Shown: positions 37,463 to 46,118 of the stretch, in pieces
How the letters are laid out: each line of letters begins with the position of its first letter
How positions within the stretch are numbered: position 1 is the stretch's first letter
Assembly (NCBI RefSeq): GCF_004101245.1
Contig: NZ_SCIN01000001.1
Location: 1,068,784 to 1,132,783 of the forward strand
DNA from: Sphingomonas sp. UV9
Lineage (GTDB): Bacteria > Pseudomonadota > Alphaproteobacteria > Sphingomonadales > Sphingomonadaceae
Direction of reading: 5' to 3'
Length of the DNA: 64,000 bases
The notes under the pieces: model-generated
What the model was told of the DNA's origin: nothing
The model's database searches: none
The model's input: only the letters and a program-made list of their open reading frames with translations
Made by a program: the position numbers and the translations under genes

Positions 37463-38188
37463 TCAGTCCTCGTGTCGCTGCGCGCCAGAGGGCGACTGGA
37501 CCCGAACGCCCTCATGGCGTTCCCAAAGGTCCGGTCGCCGTGACCGTGTATCGATCTCCGCGCGGCGTTTGCGCCATGCGTCGATCTTCGCGTGATCCCC
37601 CGATCGCAGCACCTGCGGGATCGCGCGCCCTTCCCACATCTGCGGTCGGGTATAGTGCGGATATTCGAGCAGCCCCGTTTCGAAGCTCTCGTCATCCCCA
37701 CTGGAAGCCGCGCCCATTACGCCGGGCAGCAGGCGAATGCAAGCATCGAGCAGCACCAGCGCCCCCATCTCGCCCCCGGAGAGAATGTAGTCGCCGATCG
37801 AAACCTCCTCGATATCGCGCGCCTCGAACAGCCGCTCGTCGAACCCCTCGAACCGCCCGCAGAGGATCGTGACGCCGGGCCCTTGAGCGAGTTGGCGGAC
37901 GCGGGTCTGTGTGAGCGGCTTGCCCCGAGGCGTCATGGCGAGCACCGGCCGTCCATCCGCCACGCTGTCGACCGCCGCCGCGACCACATCGGCGCGCAGC
38001 ACCATCCCCGCGCCCCCGCCCGCCGGCGTATGGTCGACGGAGCGATGCCTGTCGGTCGCAAAGTCCCGGATCTGCACCGGCGCGCAGGACCACCGCCCCT
38101 CCCCCAAGGCGCGCCCCGCCAGCGACGTCCCCAGCGGCCCGGGAAACATCTCCGGATACAGCGTCAATATCGTGGCAACGAAGGTCAC
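37463..38188 (-). CDS. trmD: tRNA (guanine-N1)-methyltransferase TrmD
   Basis: About 241 residues; uses S-adenosylmethionine to methylate G37 of tRNAs and prevents frameshifting. Conserved blocks of the knotted SPOUT fold are present: [45 protein letters not shown] and [13 protein letters not shown]. The start is a GTG at 38188 that overlaps the vapC stop (GTGA), giving [17 protein letters not shown], the usual beginning; a TTG at 38197 would add three residues. The last residues precede rplS by 2 bases. Dependence on vapBC transcription and translation is inferred from this overlap. The C-terminus beyond KRRAEIDTR is a non-conserved tail. Confidence 0.95.
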   Translation of the reverse strand: MTFVATILTLYPEMFPGPLGTSLAGRALGEGRWSCAPVQIRDFATDRHRSVDHTPAGGGAGMVLRADVVAAAVDSVADGRPVLAMTPRGKPLTQTRVRQLAQGPGVTILCGRFEGFDERLFEARDIEEVSIGDYILSGGEMGALVLLDACIRLLPGVMGAASSGDDESFETGLLEYPHYTRPQMWEGRAIPQVLRSGDHAKIDAWRKRRAEIDTRSRRPDLWERHEGVRVQSPSGAQRHED

Positions 38189-38568
38189 AGCGTCCAATTC
38201 TCTATGCGAAGGCCGGGCACGTCGGCGAAGTCCTCGGTGTTGTTCGTCACCAGCGTCAGGCCAAGCGACACCGCATGCCCGGCGATCAGCCGATCGAACT
38301 TGCCCCGGCTGAACGGTATGGTTCGGTACGCGCCGGCAGCGGCCATATCGAAGGGCAGTACTGCCACCAAGCCGAACAATCTGCGGGCCATGTCGACCTG
38401 CTCCAGATCCTCAGGTGCGATGCCGCGCATCACTTCGGCATAGGCGACGGCCGATGTTACGAGTTCGCCGGGCACACGTGCCTCGACATGCCCCCGCACC
38501 GCCGTCGACGCCCCTTTCAGCAGATAGATAAGGATGTTCGAATCGAGCAGAAAGAGCGGCTCACTCAT
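38185..38568 (-). CDS. vapC: VapC-type PIN-domain toxin
   Basis: A 127-residue PIN-domain ribonuclease. The acidic site is intact: Asp9 in FLLDSNIL, Glu45 in AYAEVMRG, Asp92 in [11 protein letters not shown] and Asp113 in NNTEDF. VapC toxins cut tRNA or rRNA under stress when the antitoxin is degraded. ATG at 38568 overlaps the end of vapB by 8 bases, and the stop TGA overlaps the trmD GTG. The pair has been placed inside the usual rimM-trmD gap; this position relative to an essential tRNA-modification gene is uncommon. Its RNA target is unknown. Confidence 0.92.
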   Translation of the reverse strand: MSEPLFLLDSNILIYLLKGASTAVRGHVEARVPGELVTSAVAYAEVMRGIAPEDLEQVDMARRLFGLVAVLPFDMAAAGAYRTIPFSRGKFDRLIAGHAVSLGLTLVTNNTEDFADVPGLRIENWTL

Positions 38569-38833
38569 GCTTAAGCAACGCCCCGCTCCAGTCCAGATCG
38601 CGCGGCTCCATGATGCGGTCCTCATCGGTCAGCAGCTTGAGACCGGGGATCGAGCCGTAGATGCCCGTAAGATCGATCTTCCGGCGTTCGGTGGGCACGG
38701 GCTCGACGACGAACCTGCCATGGTCCTCGCGAACCATCATCTCGCGCCCCTCCTCGATACCCAAACCCTTGGGCAGCCGCAGAGCAACAGAATTGCCCGA
38801 TTTGAACGTCTTGGCGCGATATTCCTTGGTCAT
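38561..38833 (-). CDS. vapB: VapB-type antitoxin, AbrB/SpoVT fold
   Basis: A 90-residue antitoxin. The N-terminal swapped-hairpin DNA-binding domain reads KEYRAKTFKSGNSVALRLPKGL, and the C-terminal half ([15 protein letters not shown]) should wrap around VapC. ATG at 38833 is chosen because the upstream extension is not conserved and contains the operator. The stop overlaps vapC. A tandem GTATATAC palindrome lies 10-31 bases upstream of the start and is the likely autoregulation site. Confidence 0.9.
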   Translation of the reverse strand: MTKEYRAKTFKSGNSVALRLPKGLGIEEGREMMVREDHGRFVVEPVPTERRKIDLTGIYGSIPGLKLLTDEDRIMEPRDLDWSGALLKHE

Positions 38834-38843
38834 GACCTTCTCC

Positions 38844-38864
38844 GTATATACGTGGTGTATATAC
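38844..38864. promoter_or_regulatory. Operator-like palindrome upstream of vapB
   Basis: GTATATAC at 38844-38851 and again at 38857-38864, with GTGGT between. Each half is itself palindromic and the whole is a near-perfect dyad. It lies 11 bases before the vapB ATG and about 50 bases before the divergent oxidoreductase ATG. It stands out as an AT-rich island and is a good candidate for VapB/VapBC autorepression. Confidence 0.75.
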
Positions 38865-38915
38865 GTCACTGCGCATCGACAAGGAACAATCGCGCCAACG
38901 AAGCGCTCGCCCAAC

Positions 38916-39821
38916 ATGGACGATTGCATCATCATCGGCGCGGGGCCGGCAGGGCTTACCGCGGCGATCTATCTGGCGCGGTTCCACCTCTCTATCCGGC
39001 TGTTCGATTGCGGCAACAGCCGCGCCGCGCTGATCCCCTGCACGCACAACCATGCCGGCTATCCCGAAGGTATCCGCGGCACCGACCTGCTCGCCCGCAT
39101 GCTGGCGCAGGCCGAGAAGTACGGCGCGGTCCGTGAGGGCGCTCGGGTGGATGCGATCGAGGTGGATGGCGATGGCTTCACGGTACGGATCGGCGATCGT
39201 CGAGCGCGGGCTCGCAGCGTGCTGCTCGCCACCGGCGTCGTGAACAACCGTCCCAAGATGCCCGACCAGATCCACGACGAGGCGCTCGAAGCCGGGTTGC
39301 TCCGCTACTGCCCGATCTGCGACGGCTACGAGGTCACCGACAAGCGCGTCGGCATCATCGGCACCGGCGACCACGGCATGCGCGAAGCGCTGTTCCTGCG
39401 CGGCTATACGAAGGACGTGACGCTGATTGCACCCGGAGGCGGCCACGAGCTCGATCCGAAGTGCGAAGCGGCGCTCGACGAAGCCGGCATCGTCCGCGTC
39501 GGCGGCCCCTGCGGCAACTACGCGATCGAGGGCGACATGCTCGCTTTGGAAACGGTCGACGGCCGGATGGCGTTCGACAGCGTCTATCCCGCTTTGGGTT
39601 CGGTCATCCGCTCCGAACTCGCGGTGGCGGCGGGCGCGAATGCGTCGGAAGACGGGTGCCTGGAGGTCGACGCGCATCAACGCACCTCGATCCCCGGCCT
39701 GTTCGCAGCGGGCGACGTGGTGAAGGGGCTAGACCAGATCAGCCACGCAATGGGCGAGGCCGGTGTCGCCGCCACGACGATCCGCAACATGCTCGCCGAC
39801 CAACGCTCGCTCCGGCGATGA
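38916..39821 (+). CDS. Thioredoxin-reductase-like NAD(P)/FAD oxidoreductase
   Basis: A 301-residue flavoprotein disulfide reductase. FAD binding is by GAGPAGLTAAIYLARF at residues 8-23, the redox-active disulfide is C132-P-I-C135 in YCPICDGYEV, and the NADPH-binding loop is GIIGTGDHG near 145-153. The C-terminal FAD block is GLFAAGDVVKGLDQISHAMGEA. It resembles TrxB but the pair CPIC differs from the usual CATC, so it may serve another small thiol or redoxin. ATG at 38916 is the only good start. It runs plus-strand, opposite to its neighbours. Its stop lies flush against the rimM stop, convergent with no spacer, as if inserted. Confidence 0.88.
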   Translation: MDDCIIIGAGPAGLTAAIYLARFHLSIRLFDCGNSRAALIPCTHNHAGYPEGIRGTDLLARMLAQAEKYGAVREGARVDAIEVDGDGFTVRIGDRRARARSVLLATGVVNNRPKMPDQIHDEALEAGLLRYCPICDGYEVTDKRVGIIGTGDHGMREALFLRGYTKDVTLIAPGGGHELDPKCEAALDEAGIVRVGGPCGNYAIEGDMLALETVDGRMAFDSVYPALGSVIRSELAVAAGANASEDGCLEVDAHQRTSIPGLFAAGDVVKGLDQISHAMGEAGVAATTIRNMLADQRSLRR

Positions 39822-40373
39822 TTATTCGGCGGCGAAGGAGGCCTCGACCACGAGCCGCTCCGCATCCCACTCGGGCACAGCCTCGACTCGCATCGGCACC
39901 ATGAAGCGCTTGGCGGTCGGCCGCTCGATCTCGATGACGTCGCCAGCACCGAAATTGTCGATTGCAACCACGCGGCCAATCGCCTCGCCGTCAGTCGACA
40001 CGACATCGAGGCCGATTAGGTCGGTATGATAATATTCGCCCTCTTCGAGCGGCGGCAGCGAAGTGCGCGGCACGGCTAGCTCGGTGCCACGCATCGCCTC
40101 GGCCGCATTGCGATCCGCAACCTCGGCGAACCGCGCGATCATGCCGTTATTGCCGTTCCGCGCCGACTTGAGCGACAGCGCGCCGTCGTTGAAGCTCTTA
40201 TAGCTACCGAAATTCTCGGCAAAAACCTTCAGCCGCACTTCGCCGCCGATGCCATGCGCACCGATGACGACCGCGAGCGTGACGCTATCCCTGCGCGGAC
40301 CCTTGGTCGGGGCCGGGGCTGTCGTCGCTGCCTTCTGCGGGCTCTTCGGCGGAGACGCCTTCGTTGGTGGCAT
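39822..40373 (-). CDS. rimM: Ribosome maturation factor RimM
   Basis: A 183-residue 16S rRNA processing protein that binds S19 and helps mature the 30S head. After a Pro/Ala/Lys-rich leader (residues 1-30), the RimM domain begins TLAVVIGAHGIGGEVRLKVFAENFGSY in part, followed by the PRC-barrel part EYYHTDLIGLDVVSTDGE and PFxx-like VPMRVEAV. The start ATG at 40373 is the furthest in-frame one and gives a longer-than-usual N-terminus; the first conserved residues only begin near position 31, so a later start is possible. It lies 160 bases after rpsP. In most genomes trmD follows directly; here it is separated by about 1.6 kb. Confidence 0.92.
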   Translation of the reverse strand: MPPTKASPPKSPQKAATTAPAPTKGPRRDSVTLAVVIGAHGIGGEVRLKVFAENFGSYKSFNDGALSLKSARNGNNGMIARFAEVADRNAAEAMRGTELAVPRTSLPPLEEGEYYHTDLIGLDVVSTDGEAIGRVVAIDNFGAGDVIEIERPTAKRFMVPMRVEAVPEWDAERLVVEASFAAE

Positions 40374-40497
40374 CTTCGATGTCCTCGGGTGCGGGGGCTG
40401 TTCTTGGATCGGGATCGGGGGCCATCATGCGCTCCTCAGCAGGGGGTACCTGCAAGGAACGCGCGAACGGCCGATCGGGTGCGGTTGCACGCGAAGA

Positions 40498-40527
40498 GGG
40501 CGGCAGGACCGCCGAGTCCCGCCGCCC
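40498..40527 (-). promoter_or_regulatory. Stable hairpin after rpsP
   Basis: GGGCGGCAGGAC pairs with GTCCCGCCGCCC (11 of 12) around CGCCGA, 7 bases past the rpsP stop. No T-run follows on the minus strand, so it is more likely an RNA-processing or stabilising stem, or partial attenuator before rimM, than a full terminator. Confidence 0.5.
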
Positions 40528-40533
40528 CGGATC

Positions 40534-40980
40534 TTACGAAGCGCTGGTTGCGTCTTCGATTTCGGCCGCAGCGACCTGCTCGGTCTCTTCGTTGCTGCCG
40601 GTGGCAGGTGCCGCCTTTACAGCCGCTTCGGCCTCGGCAGCTTCGGCCGCCTTGGTCGCACGCTCTTCGGCGCGCTCGGTGGCCTTATCGCCGGGCTTGC
40701 CCTTGTTCGGGTTGTTGCGCGCCGAACGCTCGAGCACGCCAGCCTGGTCGAGGAAGCGCGCGACGCGGTCGGTCGGCTGCGCGCCGACGCTCAGCCAATG
40801 CTTCGCGCGATCGGCGTCGAGCTGCACGCGCTGCTCGTTGTCCTTGGCGAGGAGCGGGTTGTAGTTGCCGATCTTCTCGATGAAGCGGCCGTCACGCGGG
40901 CTGCGCGCGTCTGCAACGACGATCTTGTAATACGGACGCTTCTTGGAGCCACCGCGCGCGAGGCGAATGTTGATTGCCAT
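40534..40980 (-). CDS. rpsP: 30S ribosomal protein S16
   Basis: A 148-residue S16. The conserved domain covers residues 1-80 ([24 protein letters not shown], then [11 protein letters not shown] and [23 protein letters not shown], each only in part quoted here). An Ala/Glu/Lys-rich tail of about 65 residues follows, common in alphaproteobacteria. It is the first gene of the rpsP-rimM pair and lies downstream of ffh, separated by a family C repeat. Confidence 0.96.
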   Translation of the reverse strand: MAINIRLARGGSKKRPYYKIVVADARSPRDGRFIEKIGNYNPLLAKDNEQRVQLDADRAKHWLSVGAQPTDRVARFLDQAGVLERSARNNPNKGKPGDKATERAEERATKAAEAAEAEAAVKAAPATGSNEETEQVAAAEIEDATSAS

Positions 40981-41002
40981 GTCGTAATTCCTTCTTGGAT
41001 TT

Positions 41003-41085
41003 CGTCACCCCAGCGAACGCTGGGGTCTTGTGGTTGTCAGGTCCCTCGCCCTCACCGGGAGATCCCAGCTTTCGCTGGAATGACG
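41003..41085. repeat. REP-like inverted pair, family C
   Basis: Left arm GTCACCCCAGCGAACGCTGG and right arm GATCCCAGCTTTCGCTGG are each internally palindromic and mutually inverted. Further copies lie at 50254-50339 and 52573-52658. It separates ffh from rpsP. Confidence 0.82.
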
Positions 41086-41101
41086 GTGGGGGCGGGGTTG
41101 G

Positions 41102-42649
41102 TTATTTCTTCTTCAGAAAATCATCGAAACCGGCCGGCATCTGCGGCATCTTGGGGCCACCAAGCCCCGGCAGGCCGCCACCGGAATTGCCGCCGGGAAG
41201 CCCGCCTGCACCGGCCTTGTTGAGCATATCGCCCATCTGCGGCCCGCCGATCGCGTTACCGATGCCGCCGAGACCGCCGCCCATGCCGCCCTTGCCGAGC
41301 ATCGCCATCATGCCCTTCATGCCGCCCATCTTCTTGATCTTCTTCATGGCGGTCGACATTTCGAGGTGCATCTTGAGCAGCTTGTTGACCTCCTGCACCG
41401 TGGTGCCGGAGCCCTTGGCGATACGGATCTTGCGCTTGGCGTTGATCAGTTCGGGCTTGTTGCGCTCCTTGAGCGTCATCGATCCGATCATCGCGTCCAT
41501 ATGGACGAGGACCTTCTCGCCGCCGACCGAGGCGACCGCGCCCTGTGCCTTCTTCATGCCGGGAATCATTCCCGCCAGCGCGCCGAGCCCGCCCATCCGC
41601 TGCATCTGCGCCAGCTGGGCACGCAGGTCGTTCATGTCGAACTGACCCTTGGCCATCTTGGCGGCCATGCGCTCGGCGTCTTCGGCCTGGATCGATTCCG
41701 CGGCGCGCTCGACCAGGCTGACGACGTCGCCCATGCCGAGGATGCGACCGGCGACACGCTCGGGATGGAACGCCTCGAGCGCATCCAGCTTTTCGCCGGT
41801 GCCCGCAAACTTGATCGGCTTGCCGGTGACCGCACGCATCGACAGCGCCGCGCCGCCGCGGGCATCGCCATCCATGCGGGTCAGCACGATACCGGTAAGC
41901 GGCACCTGGTCGGAGAAGTTCTGCGCGACGTTGACCGCGTCCTGGCCGGTCAGCGAGTCGACGACGAGCAGGATTTCCGCGGGCTTCGCGACGTCGGCGA
42001 CCGCCTTCATCTCGTCCATCAACGCCTGATCGACATGGAGTCGACCCGCGGTATCGAGCATCAGGACATCATAGCCCTGCAGCTTGGCCGCCTGCATCGC
42101 GCGCCGCGCGATATCGACCGGCTGCTGACCCTGCACGATCGGCAAGGTCGCGACCTCGATCTGCGTGCCGAGCGTCGCCAACTGTTCCTGCGCATTCGGG
42201 CGATTGACGTCGAGCGACGCCATCAGCACCTTTTTGCGCTCGCGACCGGCTTGGCCGAAATTGGCCTGCCCCGCCGCAAGCCGCTTAGCGATCTTGGCGG
42301 TGGTGGTCGTCTTGCCGGAACCCTGAAGCCCGACCATCATGATGATGGCTGGCGGCGTGACGCCGAGTTCGAGCTCTACGGCATCCGAGCCGAGCATCTC
42401 GACCAGCGCATCGCTGACGATCTTGACGACCTGCTGCCCCGGCGTGACCGAACGCAGCACGTTCTGGCCGATCGCCTTCTCGGTCGCCTTCTCGACGAAC
42501 TCGCGCGCGACGGGCAGCGCGACGTCGGCTTCGAGCAGCGCGACACGCACCTCGCGCATCGCCGCGCGCACGTCCGCTTCGGTCAGCGCACCCCGGCCGC
42601 GAAGCCGGTCGAAAACGCCGCCAAGTCGATCGCTCAGGCTTTCGAACAT
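41102..42649 (-). CDS. ffh: Signal recognition particle protein Ffh
   Basis: A 515-residue SRP GTPase that, with 4.5S RNA, brings nascent membrane proteins to FtsY. The N domain starts FESLSDRLGGVFDRLRG. The G domain has GLQGSGKTTT (G1), VLMASLDVNRPNAQEQL, VLMLDTAGRLH (G3) and VLTRMDGDARGGAAL. The methionine-rich M domain that binds RNA and signal sequences follows from about residue 300 and ends in a Gly/Pro-rich tail. ATG at 42649 gives the standard start; a further upstream in-frame ATG at 42682 is less likely. Its leader contains a hairpin with a short T-run. Confidence 0.97.
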   Translation of the reverse strand: MFESLSDRLGGVFDRLRGRGALTEADVRAAMREVRVALLEADVALPVAREFVEKATEKAIGQNVLRSVTPGQQVVKIVSDALVEMLGSDAVELELGVTPPAIIMMVGLQGSGKTTTTAKIAKRLAAGQANFGQAGRERKKVLMASLDVNRPNAQEQLATLGTQIEVATLPIVQGQQPVDIARRAMQAAKLQGYDVLMLDTAGRLHVDQALMDEMKAVADVAKPAEILLVVDSLTGQDAVNVAQNFSDQVPLTGIVLTRMDGDARGGAALSMRAVTGKPIKFAGTGEKLDALEAFHPERVAGRILGMGDVVSLVERAAESIQAEDAERMAAKMAKGQFDMNDLRAQLAQMQRMGGLGALAGMIPGMKKAQGAVASVGGEKVLVHMDAMIGSMTLKERNKPELINAKRKIRIAKGSGTTVQEVNKLLKMHLEMSTAMKKIKKMGGMKGMMAMLGKGGMGGGLGGIGNAIGGPQMGDMLNKAGAGGLPGGNSGGGLPGLGGPKMPQMPAGFDDFLKKK

Positions 42650-42680
42650 CGAAATACTCCCTACTACCGTCACCAAACGC

Positions 42681-42710
42681 AAAAGCGCCGGCGGGCGAAA
42701 CCTCGCCGGC
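42681..42710 (-). promoter_or_regulatory. Hairpin with T-run in the ffh leader
   Basis: On the minus strand GCCGGCG (from 42710) pairs with CGCCGGC (to 42687), followed by GCTTTTGCG. It is about 40 bases upstream of the ffh ATG. It looks like a weak intrinsic terminator, yet no minus-strand gene lies upstream, so an attenuator is possible. Stem is only 7 base pairs with a 10-base loop. Confidence 0.4.
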
Positions 42711-42978
42711 CAGCGTGCATCCTTGGATGCTCGTCATATGCGCTCCGTAACGGAACGTGAGGCGCCACCTACGGGAAACTCGGGTGAAACGCAAGGCAGG
42801 CCCGGTCCGCCGCGACGCATACGCAATTCGGCACGGCGATGGACCGCGGGAAGCCGCAGCCGCCATCCCTTCACCGCGCGATATCCACGTCCCGACGCAA
42901 CCCTGCAGACCTTAACGCCTCCTACATATGTTTCGGAGCACACCGGATCGACCAAGGACCTTACAGGCCGTTTAACCG
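42711..42978. other. Divergent promoter region between ffh and the GGDEF/EAL gene
   Basis: About 270 bases with no credible gene. It should carry the promoters of both divergent genes; I could not identify a convincing -35/-10 pair or riboswitch by eye. Confidence 0.35.
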
Positions 42979-44604
42979 ATGATTTCACCGCCGGCGGCGA
43001 ACCGTTCACTCCGCCTTATCAGCCGGGAATTCATGTCCGGCGCGCTCACGGGCGCCGCCTTGCTGCTGTTCGTCGGCACCGGCGGCAGCGTCCTGTTCGA
43101 AGCGATCGAGCATTGGAAAGGCGGCGATGCGGTCATCGATCGCACGCTGATCGCGGCGATGTTTTTGAACGTCGCGCTGATCCTGTTCGGCTGGTTCCGG
43201 TATCGCGACCTCGCCGACGAACTGTCGCAACTGTCCGACGCGGACCAACGCGCCAAGCTCCTCTCGCACTATGATCCGCTGACCGGCTTCCTTAACCGCC
43301 GCAGCCTGATCGAAGAAGGCGCGGCGATGCTCACCGGATCGCTCCGCCGCGGCAAGGCGCTGGCGCTGCTGGCCATCGATCTCGATCATTTCAAGACCGT
43401 CAACGATGTACACGGCTATGCGATCGGCGACGCGCTGCTCGCGCTGGTCGCCGAGAAGATCAGCGCGTTCATGCCCGGATCGAGCCTGCTCGCGCGCCTC
43501 AACGCCGACGAATTTGCCTGCGTGGTGGTGTTCGATGCCGCGCATCCCGGCGTGGTCGACCGGATCGCCGAACGGCTGATCGCGGACCTGTCGAAACCGT
43601 TCGACGTCGGTGGCGCAGATATCCACGTCAGCACCTCGATCGGCATTGCTCGCTCCGACATCGATTGCCCGTCGATCGATGCGCTGTTGCGGGCCTCGGA
43701 CATGGCGCTGCACGCCGCCAAGACCGCCGGCCGCAACCGGCATGCCTGGTTCGACGGCGCGATGGAGCGGTCGGTGCAGTTGCGCGGCGAACTCGAAGCC
43801 GGGCTGCGCGCCGCGGTATCCAACGACACCGTCATGCCGCATTTCGAGCAGCAGGTCGATCTGACGACCGGCCGCATCACCGGTTTCGAAGTGCTCGCGC
43901 GGTGGCGGCATCCGACGCGCGGCACGATCGGGCCGGATGTCTTCATTCCGATCGCCGAAGAGATCGGCCTGATCGGCGACCTGTCGCTGTCGATCATGCG
44001 CCAGGCGTTCACCGCCGCGCGCGATTGGGATGCGGGTCTGTCTTTGTCGATCAACATCTCGCCAGTGCAGTTGCGTGACGCCTGGCTGGCGCAGAAGATC
44101 ATCAAGACGCTGGTCGAGACCGGCTTTCCCGCCAGCCGGCTGGAGATCGAGATCACCGAAAGCGCGCTGTTCGACAATCTTCCGCTCGCGCAGTCGATCG
44201 TCGGCAGCCTGAAGAACCAGGGCATCCGCATCGCGCTGGACGATTTCGGCACCGGCTATTCGAGCCTCGCGCATCTCCGCGCGCTGCCGTTCGACCGGAT
44301 CAAGATCGACAAGAGCTTCGTCGGATCGATGCTCGACAATCCCGACAGCATGGCGATCGTCAACACGATCGTCCGCCTCGGCGACAGCCTCAACCTGCCG
44401 ACCACCGCCGAGGGAATCGAGAACGCCGCGATCGAAGAGCGACTGCGCGGCATCGGCTGCGCCAAGGGCCAGGGCTATCTGTACGGGCGCCCGCTATGCG
44501 CCGCACAGGTCCGCCGCCTGCTCGCGGAAAAGCGCCTGCTCGCCCAGCGCCCCGACCTGGACCTGCCACCACCACGCGGAATCGCGCCGCGGTTAGCGGG
44601 GTAA
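42979..44604 (+). CDS. GGDEF/EAL protein, probable c-di-GMP phosphodiesterase with degenerate GGDEF
   Basis: A 541-residue inner-membrane signalling protein. Two membrane helices lie at about residues 21-40 and 57-72, followed by a GGDEF domain (100-260) and an EAL domain (270-520). The GGDEF active-site motif reads NADEF at 175-179, so diguanylate cyclase activity is unlikely. The EAL domain keeps its signature as EVLAR (304-308) and the DDFGTGYSSLAHL loop, so hydrolysis of cyclic di-GMP is likely, with the GGDEF domain possibly sensing GTP. No known periplasmic sensor domain is present. Divergent from ffh. Confidence 0.88.
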   Translation: MISPPAANRSLRLISREFMSGALTGAALLLFVGTGGSVLFEAIEHWKGGDAVIDRTLIAAMFLNVALILFGWFRYRDLADELSQLSDADQRAKLLSHYDPLTGFLNRRSLIEEGAAMLTGSLRRGKALALLAIDLDHFKTVNDVHGYAIGDALLALVAEKISAFMPGSSLLARLNADEFACVVVFDAAHPGVVDRIAERLIADLSKPFDVGGADIHVSTSIGIARSDIDCPSIDALLRASDMALHAAKTAGRNRHAWFDGAMERSVQLRGELEAGLRAAVSNDTVMPHFEQQVDLTTGRITGFEVLARWRHPTRGTIGPDVFIPIAEEIGLIGDLSLSIMRQAFTAARDWDAGLSLSINISPVQLRDAWLAQKIIKTLVETGFPASRLEIEITESALFDNLPLAQSIVGSLKNQGIRIALDDFGTGYSSLAHLRALPFDRIKIDKSFVGSMLDNPDSMAIVNTIVRLGDSLNLPTTAEGIENAAIEERLRGIGCAKGQGYLYGRPLCAAQVRRLLAEKRLLAQRPDLDLPPPRGIAPRLAG

Positions 44605-44709
44605 GCACGCGATCTAACCCCTCCGACAACACGTCCCCGGCGAAGACCCGGGAGGTGCTGTAGGTATATAAGTCGCATCTCAGTACCGTTCTCCCGCACC
44701 TCGTCCGTG

Positions 44710-44734
44710 TTCTCCCGCAAAGGCGGGAGCCCAG
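44710..44734. repeat. REP-like half element, family A
   Basis: Contains one arm (TCTCCCGCAAAGGCGGGAGC, then CCA) of the family A palindrome without its partner. It is in the 266-base gap between the GGDEF/EAL gene and mtaB, which otherwise shows no gene. Confidence 0.7.
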
Positions 44735-44870
44735 GACCAAGCAGCGCCGCGCTCATGACCCCAGCAGCCCCCGTTTTGGCGAGGGAACAGAATGAGCTTC
44801 AACGAACCGCTCCAACCACCCCGAACGCAAAGCGTGGACTTCGCCCCTCGCCGCTCCTAAATCGCGCACC

Positions 44871-46118
44871 ATGCCATCCGCCCCCGCGCCAGAGGTCATC
44901 AGCCTCGGCTGCCGCCTCAACATCGCCGAAAGCGAGACCATCCGCGCGCTCGTCGCCGGGCGGGACATGGTCGTGGTCAACAGCTGTGCGGTCACCAACG
45001 CCGCCGTGAAGGCGACGCGCGTCGCGATCCGCCGCGCGAAACGCGACCGCCCGGACGCACAGATCGTCGTCACCGGCTGCGCGGCGCAGATCGATCCGGC
45101 CAGCTTCGCGGCGATGCCCGAGGTCGACCGGGTCGTCGGCAATGCGGACAAGCTGACCTCCTCAGCTTGGAAGTCCGACGAAGCCGTCGTCGTGTCCGAC
45201 ATCATGCAGGTCCGGGAAACCGCCCCGCATCTCGCCGCCAGCTTCTCAGCGCACGCCCGCGCCTTCGTCGAGGTTCAGAACGGCTGCGACCATCGCTGCA
45301 CCTTCTGCGCGATCCCGTTCGGCCGTGGCCCGAGCCGCTCGGTCCCCGCCGGGGCGGTCGTCGACCGGATCGCCGGCCTTGTCGACGCAGGCCACCGCGA
45401 GATCGTCCTGACCGGCGTCGACCTGACCAGCTACGGCCCGGACCTCCCCGGTACACCGACGCTAGGCCAGCTCGTCGAACGCATCCTGCATCACGTGCCC
45501 GCGCTCGAACGCCTGCGCCTCTCCTCGCTCGACGGCATCGAGATCGATGACCGGCTGTTCGCCCTGCTGACCAGCGAGGCGCGGATCATGCCGCACGTTC
45601 ATCTTTCGCTCCAGGCCGGCGACGACATGATCCTCAAGCGGATGAAGCGCCGCCATTCGCGCGCCGAAAGCGTGAAGCTGGTGGAGCGCCTCAAGGCCGC
45701 CCGCCCCGACATCGCGATCGGCGCGGACCTGATCGCCGGCTTCCCGACCGAGGACGCGGCAATGTTCGCCAACACGCTCGCGCTGATCGACGACTGCCAC
45801 ATCGTCCACCCGCACATCTTCCCCTATTCGCCCCGCGCCGGCACCCCTGCCGCGCGCATGCCGCAGGTCGAACCCGAACTCCGCCGACAACGCGCCGCCC
45901 TCCTCCGCGAGTCAGGAGAGACGGCGCGCGCGCGCTGGTTGCAAACGCTGGTCGGTACCCGCCAAGCCATGCTCGTCGAGCGCCCCGGTGACCGCGGCTA
46001 TATCGGCAATTTCGCCGAGGTCCGACTGGACGCAAGCGCGACGCCGGGCGACATCCTTTCCATCACGATTACCGGCGCCGAGAGCGACCACCTCCGCGCA
46101 ACACGGGAAACCACATGA
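44871..46118 (+). CDS. mtaB: tRNA N6-threonylcarbamoyladenosine methylthiotransferase MtaB
   Basis: A 415-residue radical-SAM methylthiotransferase that makes ms2t6A37 in ANN-decoding tRNAs. The N-terminal MTTase domain supplies three cluster cysteines (SLGCRLNIAESE, VVNSCAVTN, VVTGCAAQID). The radical-SAM CxxxCxxC is in GCDHRCTFCAIPFGRG, and a TRAM-like tail follows (LVERPGDRGYIGNFAEVRL). The absence of an MiaB-specific signature and the start SLGCRLN place it with MtaB (YqeV) rather than MiaB. The stop overlaps the ftsY ATG (ATGA), so the two are co-translated. Confidence 0.93.
   Translation: MPSAPAPEVISLGCRLNIAESETIRALVAGRDMVVVNSCAVTNAAVKATRVAIRRAKRDRPDAQIVVTGCAAQIDPASFAAMPEVDRVVGNADKLTSSAWKSDEAVVVSDIMQVRETAPHLAASFSAHARAFVEVQNGCDHRCTFCAIPFGRGPSRSVPAGAVVDRIAGLVDAGHREIVLTGVDLTSYGPDLPGTPTLGQLVERILHHVPALERLRLSSLDGIEIDDRLFALLTSEARIMPHVHLSLQAGDDMILKRMKRRHSRAESVKLVERLKAARPDIAIGADLIAGFPTEDAAMFANTLALIDDCHIVHPHIFPYSPRAGTPAARMPQVEPELRRQRAALLRESGETARARWLQTLVGTRQAMLVERPGDRGYIGNFAEVRLDASATPGDILSITITGAESDHLRATRETT

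Noticed and set aside
42650..42978. 4.5S/SRP RNA gene next to ffh
   Set aside because: No GGAA-type tetraloop stem of SRP RNA length could be drawn in this gap.
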